From the NCBI GenBank assembly GCA_031555505.1, contig JAVBUH010000060.1, positions 1 to 20,223 of the forward strand: DNA of 20,223 nt, read 5' to 3'. The position numbers were made by a program, and so were the translations under genes. The DNA comes from JAJDIA01 sp031555505 (GTDB lineage: Bacteria > Bacteroidota > Bacteroidia > Bacteroidales > Tannerellaceae). Below, in pieces: positions 1 to 6,340 of the stretch (position 1 is its first letter; every line of letters begins with the position of its first letter). The notes beneath the pieces were generated by a model. It ran no database searches and was not told the origin of the DNA. It saw only the letters and a program-made list of their open reading frames with translations.

Positions 1-1
1 A

Positions 2-235
2 GAACGCCGCCGCCTGCTGGCTAAGCAATCCAAGCAGGAGGCCGAAAATGCCAAGATCAGCGTGCGTAATGCCCGCCGCGATGCCGTGGAATCCATCAAG
101 AAAGGCGTGAAAGACGGGGTACCCGAAGACGTGGGCAAAGACGCCGAAGCCGAAGTGCAGAAGATACACGACAAATTCATCAAAAAAGTAGATGACCTGT
201 ATGCTGCCAAGGAAAAAGAAATCATGACCGTATAA
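2..235 (+). CDS. frr: Ribosome recycling factor, C-terminal part (5' end outside window)
   Basis: Ribosome recycling factor works in the cytoplasm with EF-G to split the post-termination ribosome. Only the last 77 residues are here; the reading frame is open from base 2 and stops with TAA at 233-235. The visible part is a charged helical stretch with the family's typical run of motifs: an ERRR start, an NARRDA segment, a VQKIHDKFIKKVDDL helix and the KEKEIMTV tail, which closely resembles the usual KEKEIMEV ending. These belong to the long three-helix bundle domain. The gene lies 79 bases upstream of rsgA on the same strand, so a shared translation-related transcript is plausible, although a strong hairpin sits between them. 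Identification is by sequence resemblance and is firm despite the truncation by the window edge. Confidence 0.95.
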   Translation, partial: ERRRLLAKQSKQEAENAKISVRNARRDAVESIKKGVKDGVPEDVGKDAEAEVQKIHDKFIKKVDDLYAAKEKEIMTV

Positions 236-254
236 CAACATCATAGAAAGGCCG

Positions 255-286
255 CCGGCAACAGACCACAACAAGTCTCTTGCCGG
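255..286 (+). terminator. Strong hairpin between frr and rsgA (possible terminator or attenuator)
   Basis: CCGGCAA (255-261) pairs with TTGCCGG (280-286). After one C/C mismatch the stem continues as AGAC (263-266) with GTCT (275-278), leaving an 8-base loop. No clean T run follows, so this is a partial terminator, an RNA-processing site or a 3' stabiliser rather than a certain intrinsic terminator. The rsgA start codon is only 28 bases downstream. Confidence 0.5.
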
Positions 287-314
287 TTGCCGCTTACAGG
301 GAATAAGGAAATAT

Positions 315-1250
315 ATGAAAGGATTGGTAATCAAGAACACCGGAAGCTGGTACACCGTACGTACTGACGACGGACGCGACATCGAAAGCAAGATCAAGGG
401 CACATTCCGCCTCAAAGACATCCGCAGTACCAATCCTATCTCCGTGGGCGACCGCGTGGAGATCGATATCAACGCCGAAGGTACGGCGCTCATCTCCGAG
501 ATCGAAGACCGGAAGAACTACATTGTCCGCCGCTCGTCCAACCTCTCCAAGCAGTCGCACGTCATCGCCGCCAATCTCGACCAGGCGATGCTGATCGTCA
601 CCGTCAATTATCCCATCACCACCACCGTCTTCCTCGACCGCTTCCTGGCTACGGCGGAAGCCTACCAGGTGCCCGTCAAGCTCGTCTTCAACAAGATCGA
701 CCGCTACAAGGACGAAGACAAGCAGAAACTGGAAGAGATGATCACACTCTATACCTCTATCGGTTACCCCTGTTTCCGCCTTTGTGCCAAGACGGAGGGA
801 GGCATGGATATCCTGCGCGACGAACTGCGTAACAAGGTCACCCTCCTTTCCGGCCATTCCGGCGTAGGCAAGTCTACCATCATCAACAAACTCATCCCGG
901 GAGTCAACCTCAAGACCGGCACTATCTCCGAATATCACAACAAGGGAATGCACACCACCACCTTCTCGGAAATGATCGAACTGCCCGAAGGAGGAGGCTA
1001 TATTATCGATACCCCGGGTATCAAAGGCTTCGGCACCTTCGATATGGACGAAGCTGAAATATCCCACTACTTCCCCGAACTATTCAAGATATCCGCTGCC
1101 TGCCGCTTTAACAACTGCACCCACCGTCACGAACCGGGCTGCGCCGTAGCCGTCGCCCTGCAGGAAGGCCTTATCCACCCGTCCCGTTACAAAAGCTATC
1201 TCAGCATCCTCGACGACAAGGAAGGCAGCAAGTACCGCGAAGATTTTTAA
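315..1250 (+). CDS. rsgA: Ribosome small subunit-dependent GTPase A
   Basis: RsgA (YjeQ/YloQ) is a cytoplasmic, circularly permuted GTPase that checks late maturation of the 30S subunit. The 311-aa protein has an N-terminal OB-fold (about residues 1-70), then the G motifs in permuted order: G4 NKID at 126-129, the P-loop GHSGVGKS at 180-187 and G3 DTPG at 232-235. The C-terminal zinc knuckle has Cys263, Cys268, His270 and Cys276. Length is normal for the family (about 290-350 aa). The ATG at 315 is favoured because a purine-rich AAGGAAA lies just upstream and the first residues fit the OB-fold. It follows frr on the same strand without a recognisable promoter of its own, suggesting co-transcription. 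No damaged motif is seen. Confidence 0.97.
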   Translation: MKGLVIKNTGSWYTVRTDDGRDIESKIKGTFRLKDIRSTNPISVGDRVEIDINAEGTALISEIEDRKNYIVRRSSNLSKQSHVIAANLDQAMLIVTVNYPITTTVFLDRFLATAEAYQVPVKLVFNKIDRYKDEDKQKLEEMITLYTSIGYPCFRLCAKTEGGMDILRDELRNKVTLLSGHSGVGKSTIINKLIPGVNLKTGTISEYHNKGMHTTTFSEMIELPEGGGYIIDTPGIKGFGTFDMDEAEISHYFPELFKISAACRFNNCTHRHEPGCAVAVALQEGLIHPSRYKSYLSILDDKEGSKYREDF

Positions 1251-1256
1251 GGGTCC

Positions 1257-1329
1257 CATCAACTTTCCAACCTTCCACCTTAGAGGCAACTATGCTTGTG
1301 CCAGTTAATTAGCGGGTGGGAAGTTGATG
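1257..1329. repeat. Imperfect inverted repeat flanking a 41-base loop between rsgA and the SusD remnant
   Basis: Left arm 1257-1272 (CATCAACTTTCCAACC) is complementary to right arm 1314-1329 (GGGTGGGAAGTTGATG), with one mismatch and one G-T pair over 16 positions. No T run follows the right arm. It starts 7 bases after the rsgA stop and ends about 40 bases before the SusD-like frame begins. It may be an unusual rsgA 3' hairpin or the end-to-end remains of a small element. No coding remnant is seen inside. Confidence 0.5.
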
Positions 1330-1368
1330 TATAAGCCTATCATTTGTATGGTAGAACAGACGTTTTGA

Positions 1369-1920
1369 CAACAAGAAGTGGCTGAAGCCTACTTCCTGCG
1401 TGCCGAAGGCGCTTTGCGAGGCTGGAACATGGGCAAAACTGCCCGGGAACTGTATGAAGAAGGCATCAAAGTATCGTTCGACGAGTACGGTGTGTCAGCC
1501 GCCGACTATAGTGCATACATTAGCGACGATGTGAAAACGGCTGCCGATTATGTAGATCCGTTCAATGCCACCAATAACCGAGTAGCGATAAATGCGGTAA
1601 CTGCCAAATGGGATGAAGCGGCGCCGAATGAAGTGAAATTGCAAAAGATCATCACCCAGAAATGGATTGCTATGTTCCCCGAGGGACAGGAAGCCTGGAG
1701 TGAATTTAGACGGATGGGCTACCCGAAACTCTTCCCGGTGGTAGACAACCGCAGTGGTGGAATCATCCCCAACGGTGAGTTTATCAAACGTTTGCCTTTC
1801 ATACAGGATGAAAAGAATGCAAATGCCGACGGCGTAGCTCAGGATGTTACATTGCTGAACGGTCCGGATAATATAAACACCCGTTTGTGGTGGGATGTGG
1901 CCGGCCAGGGAAACTTCTAA
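1369..1920 (+). pseudogene. C-terminal remnant of a SusD/RagB-family outer-membrane nutrient-binding protein
   Basis: SusD-family lipoproteins sit on the cell surface and bind glycans for a SusC TonB-dependent channel. Here only about 183 codons survive of a protein normally 450-650 aa long. The frame is closed upstream by TGA at 1366-1368, and recognisable homology begins abruptly around 1375 with EVAEAYFLRAEGALRGW, the TPR-region motif that lies deep inside intact SusD proteins. It then runs intact through a QKWIAMFPEGQEAW segment and ends with the family's C-terminal RLWWDV signature near 1883-1900. No signal peptide, lipobox cysteine or SusC partner is present. The GTG at 1378 could serve as a start, but a translated product would be cytoplasmic and lack most of the binding domain. 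It looks like the leftover 3' end of a polysaccharide utilisation locus, still followed by a terminator. Confidence 0.9.
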
Positions 1921-1953
1921 GCAAACTGAAAGCACATAACGCTTATGCAAGGC

Positions 1954-1993
1954 AGGCTGTGCCGGACTACTTCTGGCACAGCCTCCTCCTTTT
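1954..1993 (+). terminator. Intrinsic terminator after the SusD remnant
   Basis: AGGCTGTGCC (1954-1963) pairs perfectly with GGCACAGCCT (1975-1984) around an 11-base loop, followed by a pyrimidine-rich tail ending in TTTT (1985-1993). This fits a rho-independent terminator for the vanished SusCD operon. It now insulates the kinase from upstream transcription. Confidence 0.75.
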
Positions 1994-2087
1994 GGGGATT
2001 CGACCTACTCTTTCCGGTTGTCTTTTTGTAGGGTTTACCTGCCGGCTACAGGAAATAAGCATACAGTTTCGTCTGTGAATTCGCCTA

Positions 2088-2113
2088 TTTGCCAAAAAAC
2101 AATTTTATCTTTG
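2088..2113 (+). promoter_or_regulatory. Bacteroidetes-type promoter for the sugar kinase
   Basis: TATCTTTG at 2106-2113 matches the Bacteroidetes -7 consensus TAnnTTTG exactly. A TTTG at 2088-2091 could be the -33 element, but the 14-base gap is shorter than the usual 19-21, so only the -7 element is well supported. The start codon follows 28 bases later. Confidence 0.55.
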
Positions 2114-2141
2114 CGCATCAATAACCAACTAAATTAGTGAA

Positions 2142-3233
2142 ATGAAAACACAAGAGGAATTAGTACGGATTGTACGTCAGTTTACGTTAGCAGACAACGT
2201 TGTGTCGGCTGAACCGTTTGGAAATGGGCATATCAACGATACGTTAAAAATAACCACCGACAAAGGAGAAGCAAAATACATCCTGCAACGTATCAACCAT
2301 CATATTTTTACCAATGTGGAGATGCTGCAAAGCAATATCCAGACCGTCACCTCGCATATCCGCCATAAACTGGAAGAACGGGGCGAAACGGATATAGATC
2401 GCAAGGCACTCACTTTCCTTCCTGCTGTAGATGGGAAGACCTATTACTTCGATGGAGAGAGCTACTGGCGCGTCTGCCTCTTCATCCCTCGCAGCAAAGG
2501 GTATGAAGAAGTGACGCCGGAACTGTCGTACGAAGCCGGTCGCGCTTTTGGAAATTTCCAGTCCATGCTGGCCGATATCCCTGAAGGAACACTGGGTGAG
2601 ACTATCCCCAACTTCCACAATATGGAATTCCGCCTCCAGCAATTCCATGATGCCGTGAAGGCCAACGCGGCCGGCCGCCTTGACCAGGTAGAAGATATGG
2701 TGGAAGCTATCGAGAAACGGGCTACCGCCATGTGTATACAAGAAGAGCTGTATCGCGAAGGTAAACTGAGAAAACGCGTCAACCATTGCGATACGAAGGT
2801 GAACAATATACTCTTTGATGAAGAAGGCAAGGTGCTTTGTGTGATCGACCTCGATACCGTGATGCCTGGATTCGTTCTTTCAGACATCGGCGATTTTATC
2901 CGTACCGGAGCCAATACGGGTGCCGAAGACGATCAGCACCTCGACAACGTGGAAGTGAACATCCCCATCTTTGAAGCCTATACCCGCGGCTATATGGAAA
3001 TGGCCCACTTATTTCTTACCCCGCTCGAAATCTCCCTCCTGCCGTATGGCGGACGCTTGTTAACTTATATGCAGGCCGTTCGTTTCCTTACTGATTATAT
3101 CAATGGAGATACGTACTATAAGATCCATTATCCGCAACACAACCTCGTGCGCACCCGCGCCCAGTTCAAATTTTTGCAAAGCCTTGAAGCGCATGCCGGG
3201 CTGATGGATAAATTCATGGAACAGTGGTTGTAA
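2142..3233 (+). CDS. APH-family phosphotransferase, probable N-acetylhexosamine (or related sugar) kinase
   Basis: This 363-aa cytoplasmic protein has the aminoglycoside-phosphotransferase/choline-kinase fold. NGHIN (28-32) fits the glycine-rich nucleotide loop and KYILQRIN (45-52) resembles the strand carrying the ATP-binding side chain. The catalytic loop is HCDTKVNN (215-222) with the likely base Asp217. VIDLDT (234-239) holds the metal-binding acidic residues that follow it. The DTKxxN pattern resembles NahK, the N-acetylhexosamine 1-kinase of host-glycan degraders; similar Bacteroidales proteins are often misnamed mucin desulfatases. From family knowledge the likely reaction is ATP-dependent phosphorylation of a free sugar, but the substrate cannot be read from sequence. 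The gene is monocistronic, with its own -7 element upstream and a terminator downstream. Its position beside a SusD remnant hints at a former glycan-use locus. Confidence 0.85.
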   Translation: MKTQEELVRIVRQFTLADNVVSAEPFGNGHINDTLKITTDKGEAKYILQRINHHIFTNVEMLQSNIQTVTSHIRHKLEERGETDIDRKALTFLPAVDGKTYYFDGESYWRVCLFIPRSKGYEEVTPELSYEAGRAFGNFQSMLADIPEGTLGETIPNFHNMEFRLQQFHDAVKANAAGRLDQVEDMVEAIEKRATAMCIQEELYREGKLRKRVNHCDTKVNNILFDEEGKVLCVIDLDTVMPGFVLSDIGDFIRTGANTGAEDDQHLDNVEVNIPIFEAYTRGYMEMAHLFLTPLEISLLPYGGRLLTYMQAVRFLTDYINGDTYYKIHYPQHNLVRTRAQFKFLQSLEAHAGLMDKFMEQWL

Positions 3234-3263
3234 TGTAGTTATATTCCCGTTTATAGGTTATTG

Positions 3264-3305
3264 GCCGGAAAAGGATGTAGCGTTCTTTTTCCGGCTTTTT
3301 CGTTT
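3264..3305 (+). terminator. Intrinsic terminator after the sugar kinase
   Basis: GCCGGAAAA (3264-3272) pairs with TTTTCCGGC (3287-3295), followed by TTTTTCGTTT. The T run favours plus-strand transcripts. The convergent metallopeptidase gene ends about 20 bases beyond and may use the stem as well. Confidence 0.85.
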
Positions 3306-3325
3306 ATACTTTCACCTTGGTGATT

Positions 3326-4024
3326 TCAAAGGATGTGATGTCGCTTCAGTTCGCTGCGCAGGGTTTTGGCGCGGTGGTCGGTGACCTTGTCCATCAAAGT
3401 CCAGAACCGGTCGCTGTGGTTCATTTCGATGGTGTGGCAGAGTTCGTGCAGGAGCACATAGTCGATCAGATGCCAGGGGAGTTGCATCAGGCTAAGGGAG
3501 AGGTTGATGCTTTTGCGTGGGGTGCAACTGCCCCAATGGGTACGGCTGTTATTGATCTTCACTCCGGTACAGGTAAAACCATGCTGCCTGGCTAACTGCA
3601 TGAGGCGAGCCGGGAGTACGCGTTTGGCCTCATGGCGGGAGACATTGGCGATGATTTCATGAAGCAACTGCTGGATGCGGTCTTCGGCAAAATCCACGGA
3701 GGCGGGGCAGGTCACAGTCAGTATACCGTCTTTCAATACCGTACGGATGTTGCTGCGTGCTTCGCAGGTGATTTGCATGCGGAAAGTCGCCATTTGCAAG
3801 TTGGTGTGTTCGTCCAGTATGGCTTTTGCCGGATGTTTCAGCAACAATGCTTTGAGGCGTTCGCGCTTCTCTTCGATAAAGGCCAACAGTTTGCGTTCAT
3901 CCCCTTGCAGGGGCATGGTGGCGATTACGGCACCCTTTGTTACTTTAAGCGTGTAGCGTGTGTAACGAGGCCCTGTGCGCAGGGTGATCGTTCCCAGTTC
4001 TATATCCGTTAGTTTCTTCTCCAT
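3326..4024 (-). CDS. YgjP-like (M48-superfamily, DUF45) metallopeptidase domain protein
   Basis: This 232-aa protein carries the zinc-peptidase motif HELCH (193-197) with a downstream His203 as probable third ligand, preceded by the family's RTHWGSCT signature (161-168) and a hydrophobic LPWHLIDYVLL helix. This arrangement defines the YgjP/DUF45 (WLM/SprT-like) group of predicted cytoplasmic zinc proteases, whose substrates are mostly unknown. No signal peptide or membrane segment is visible. I chose the ATG at 4022-4024 (MEKKLTD); an upstream in-frame TTG would add 10 residues (MSRKKLFYTC) but would start inside the probable -7 element. It is transcribed divergently from gpmI across a 99-base shared regulatory region and converges on the sugar kinase. 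Function beyond a probable metal-dependent peptidase is not inferable. Confidence 0.88.
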   Translation of the reverse strand: MEKKLTDIELGTITLRTGPRYTRYTLKVTKGAVIATMPLQGDERKLLAFIEEKRERLKALLLKHPAKAILDEHTNLQMATFRMQITCEARSNIRTVLKDGILTVTCPASVDFAEDRIQQLLHEIIANVSRHEAKRVLPARLMQLARQHGFTCTGVKINNSRTHWGSCTPRKSINLSLSLMQLPWHLIDYVLLHELCHTIEMNHSDRFWTLMDKVTDHRAKTLRSELKRHHIL

Positions 4025-4051
4025 GCAGGTGTAAAATAGCTTCTTACGGGA

Positions 4052-4059
4052 CAAATATA
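4052..4059 (-). promoter_or_regulatory. -7 element for the metallopeptidase gene
   Basis: On the minus strand this reads TATATTTG, an exact match to TAnnTTTG, 27 bases before the chosen ATG. No convincing -33 TTTG is seen at the expected distance. Confidence 0.5.
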
Positions 4060-4072
4060 CGGTGGAATTGCG

Positions 4073-4080
4073 TATCTTTG
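4073..4080 (+). promoter_or_regulatory. -7 element for gpmI
   Basis: TATCTTTG matches the Bacteroidetes -7 consensus and lies 43 bases upstream of the gpmI ATG. Only 13 bases separate it from the divergent -7 element of the metallopeptidase, so the two polymerase footprints must overlap. No clear -33 TTTG is present. Confidence 0.55.
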
Positions 4081-4123
4081 CGGCCGGAAAAGAAAAATAT
4101 CAACAACATAGCATAAACGAATT

Positions 4124-5647
4124 ATGAGCAAAAAAGCGCTTCTTATTATCTGCGACGGCTGGGGCATTGGCGACGGCCACAAAGACGATGTGATCTTTAA
4201 CACCTCTACGCCGTATTGGGACTCTCTGTTGAAAAACTATCCGCACTCACAGCTTCAGGCCTCGGGCGAGAACGTTGGTTTGCCTGATGGGCAGATGGGT
4301 AACTCTGAAGTGGGACACCTCAACATCGGCGCCGGCCGTGTGGTATACCAGGACTTGGTGAAGATCAATATCGCCTGCCGCCAACATACGATCATGGAGA
4401 ATCCCGAGATCAAACGGGCTTACAACTACGCGAAGGAACATAACAAACAGATCCACTTCATGGGCCTTGTTTCGGACGGCGGTGTACACAGTTCGCTGGA
4501 GCACCTGATGAAACTGACGGATATCGCCCGTGAATATGGTATCTCCAAATCATACGTACACTGCTTCATGGATGGGCGTGATACGGACCCGAAGAGCGGT
4601 AAGGGCTTTATCGAACAGTTGGATGCCCACCTGCAAGTTACCGGAGGACAGATCGCTTCCATCATCGGCCGTTATTACGCTATGGACCGTGACAAACGCT
4701 GGGAACGTGTTAAGGAAGCCTACGACCTGTTGGTAAAAGGCACGGGTAAACCCGTTACCGACATGATACAGGCTATGCAGGAATCGTACGACGAAGGCGT
4801 GACAGACGAATTTATTAAACCGATCGTCCGCGTAGCAAACGGTAAACCGGTTGCCGTGATCGAAAAAGGCGACGTAGTGATATTCTTCAACTATCGCAAC
4901 GACCGCGCTAAGGAACTTACCATCGTACTTACCCAGCAGGATATGCCTGAAGCCGGAATGGCTACTATCCCGGGGTTGCAGTATTTCACCATGACACCGT
5001 ACGATTCCAGTTTCGCTGGCTTACACATCCTTTTTGACAAAGACAACGTGAACAACACACTTGGCGAATATCTCTCCGCTGTGGGTAAGATGCAGTTGCA
5101 TATTGCCGAAACGGAAAAATATGCACACGTTACCTTTTTCTTCAACGGCGGACGCGAAGAACCGTATACGGGCGAAGAACGTATCCTTGTTGCTTCTCCC
5201 AAGGTGGCTACCTACGACCTGCAACCGGAGATGAGCGCCTACGAAGTGTGTGAGAAACTGGTGGAAGCCATCCATACGCAGAAGTTCGACTTTATTGTAG
5301 TAAACTATGCCAACGGCGATATGGTGGGACATACCGGGGTGTATGAAGCCATCGAAAAAGCAGTTGTTACGGTAGACACCTGTCTGCGCGACACGGTAGA
5401 AGCAGCTAAAGCCAACGGCTATGAAGCCATCATCATTGCCGACCATGGTAACGCCGACCATGCATTGAACGAAGACGGTTCGCCCAATACAGCCCACTCG
5501 CTTAACCCCGTGCCGTTTGTGTATGTGACTGAAGACAAAGCGGCCAAAGTGGCCGACGGTATCCTGGCCGACGTGGCTCCTTCGATCCTCCACATCATGG
5601 GATTACCGCTGCCGAAGGAAATGGGTGGTAAGTCATTGATCGGTTAA
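4124..5647 (+). CDS. gpmI: 2,3-bisphosphoglycerate-independent phosphoglycerate mutase
   Basis: This enzyme interconverts 3- and 2-phosphoglycerate in glycolysis and gluconeogenesis in the cytoplasm, using two manganese ions and a phosphoserine intermediate. The 507-aa length is typical of iPGM. The alkaline-phosphatase-like domain supplies Asp11 (ICDGWG), the nucleophile Ser61 in GNSEVGH (60-65), Asp399 and His403 in NGDMVGHTG, DHGNAD at 440-445 and His458. The inserted phosphotransferase domain carries DGRDTDP (150-156) and the RNDRAKE segment near 258-264. AETEKYAHVTFFFNGG (328-343) is a family hallmark. All expected catalytic residues are present. The gene has its own -7 element and is followed after 20 bases by the DUF3109 gene, so the two probably form one transcript ending at the hairpin at 6284-6329. 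Confidence 0.98.
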   Translation: MSKKALLIICDGWGIGDGHKDDVIFNTSTPYWDSLLKNYPHSQLQASGENVGLPDGQMGNSEVGHLNIGAGRVVYQDLVKINIACRQHTIMENPEIKRAYNYAKEHNKQIHFMGLVSDGGVHSSLEHLMKLTDIAREYGISKSYVHCFMDGRDTDPKSGKGFIEQLDAHLQVTGGQIASIIGRYYAMDRDKRWERVKEAYDLLVKGTGKPVTDMIQAMQESYDEGVTDEFIKPIVRVANGKPVAVIEKGDVVIFFNYRNDRAKELTIVLTQQDMPEAGMATIPGLQYFTMTPYDSSFAGLHILFDKDNVNNTLGEYLSAVGKMQLHIAETEKYAHVTFFFNGGREEPYTGEERILVASPKVATYDLQPEMSAYEVCEKLVEAIHTQKFDFIVVNYANGDMVGHTGVYEAIEKAVVTVDTCLRDTVEAAKANGYEAIIIADHGNADHALNEDGSPNTAHSLNPVPFVYVTEDKAAKVADGILADVAPSILHIMGLPLPKEMGGKSLIG

Positions 5648-5667
5648 TTCCCACTATCCTACGGATT

Positions 5668-6249
5668 ATGCTTCAGATTGACGATACGTTGGTGAGTTTC
5701 GACGTGATCGAACGCCAATTTCTCTGCGACCTGCCTCAGTGTAAAGGGGCATGTTGTGTGGAAGGAGATGCCGGCGCTCCGCTTGAAAAAGCGGAGCTGG
5801 CCATCCTGCACCGCATTCTGCCCGAAGTGTGGGCCGATCTTTCGCCCGAAGCACAGGCGTTGATTAAGAAACAGGGGGTTGCCTATATTGATGTCGGAGG
5901 CGAAACCGTGACTTCCATCATCAATGGAAAAGATTGCGTATTCACCTGCTACGACAAAGACGGCATTTGTAAATGTGCGATCGAAAAAGCATACCGTGAG
6001 GGAAGGATCGATTTCTATAAGCCGGTCTCCTGCCATCTGTACCCGATCCGTATTAGCCGGTATGATTCCTTTTCGGCTGTCAACTACAACCGCTGGAGTA
6101 TCTGCCGTGCGGCAGAGATATTGGGGAAGAAGGAAAACCTGCCGGTCTATAAGTTCCTGAAAGAACCGCTCATCCGCAAGTTTGGCGCATCCTGGTATGA
6201 GAGGCTGGATATGGCGGCCACCGAATGGCTGAAACAGAAAGGAAGATAA
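5668..6249 (+). CDS. DUF3109 family cysteine-rich protein
   Basis: A 193-aa soluble protein of unknown function, recognisable as DUF3109, a group conserved across Bacteroidetes. Its striking feature is ten cysteines in ordered groups: Cys20, Cys25, Cys29 and Cys30 (CDLPQCKGACC), Cys90 and Cys94, Cys101 and Cys103 (CKC), Cys122 in SCHLYPIR and Cys146 in a WSICRAA segment. The pattern resembles YkgJ-type CxxCxGxCC clusters that bind zinc or iron-sulfur; metal binding here is inference. No signal peptide or membrane helix is visible, so a cytoplasmic location is likely. It starts 20 bases after the gpmI stop with no promoter between them and ends 34 bases before a terminator stem, indicating co-transcription with gpmI. 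Whether it has any link with glycolysis is unknown. Confidence 0.85.
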   Translation: MLQIDDTLVSFDVIERQFLCDLPQCKGACCVEGDAGAPLEKAELAILHRILPEVWADLSPEAQALIKKQGVAYIDVGGETVTSIINGKDCVFTCYDKDGICKCAIEKAYREGRIDFYKPVSCHLYPIRISRYDSFSAVNYNRWSICRAAEILGKKENLPVYKFLKEPLIRKFGASWYERLDMAATEWLKQKGR

Positions 6250-6283
6250 AGAAAGCTAAAATCCGGCAACACTATACCGGTAT

Positions 6284-6329
6284 ATACAAAAAGCGGCCGC
6301 TTCCCTTTCGGAGCGGCCGCTTTTTGTAT
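6284..6329. terminator. Bidirectional intrinsic terminator between DUF3109 and the phosphorylase
   Basis: Arms 6284-6301 and 6312-6329 are perfectly complementary over 18 bases around a 10-base loop. Each arm contains the self-complementary octamer GCGGCCGC flanked by AAAAA/TTTTT, so a T run (CTTTTTGTAT) closes the hairpin whichever strand is read. It serves both convergent genes: DUF3109 ends at 6249 and the phosphorylase at 6341. Confidence 0.95.
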
Positions 6330-6340
6330 CGTGAAACCCA

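Noticed and set aside
294..1067. Long open frame antisense to rsgA
   Set aside because: It is complementary to a gene with all RsgA motifs. Its composition (rich in D, G, V, E) is what the reverse of GC-biased codons produces, and it has no recognisable domain.
4025..4054. Longer start (TTG) for the YgjP-like peptidase
   Set aside because: It would begin within the probable -7 element at 4052-4059, and the added ten residues have no family support.
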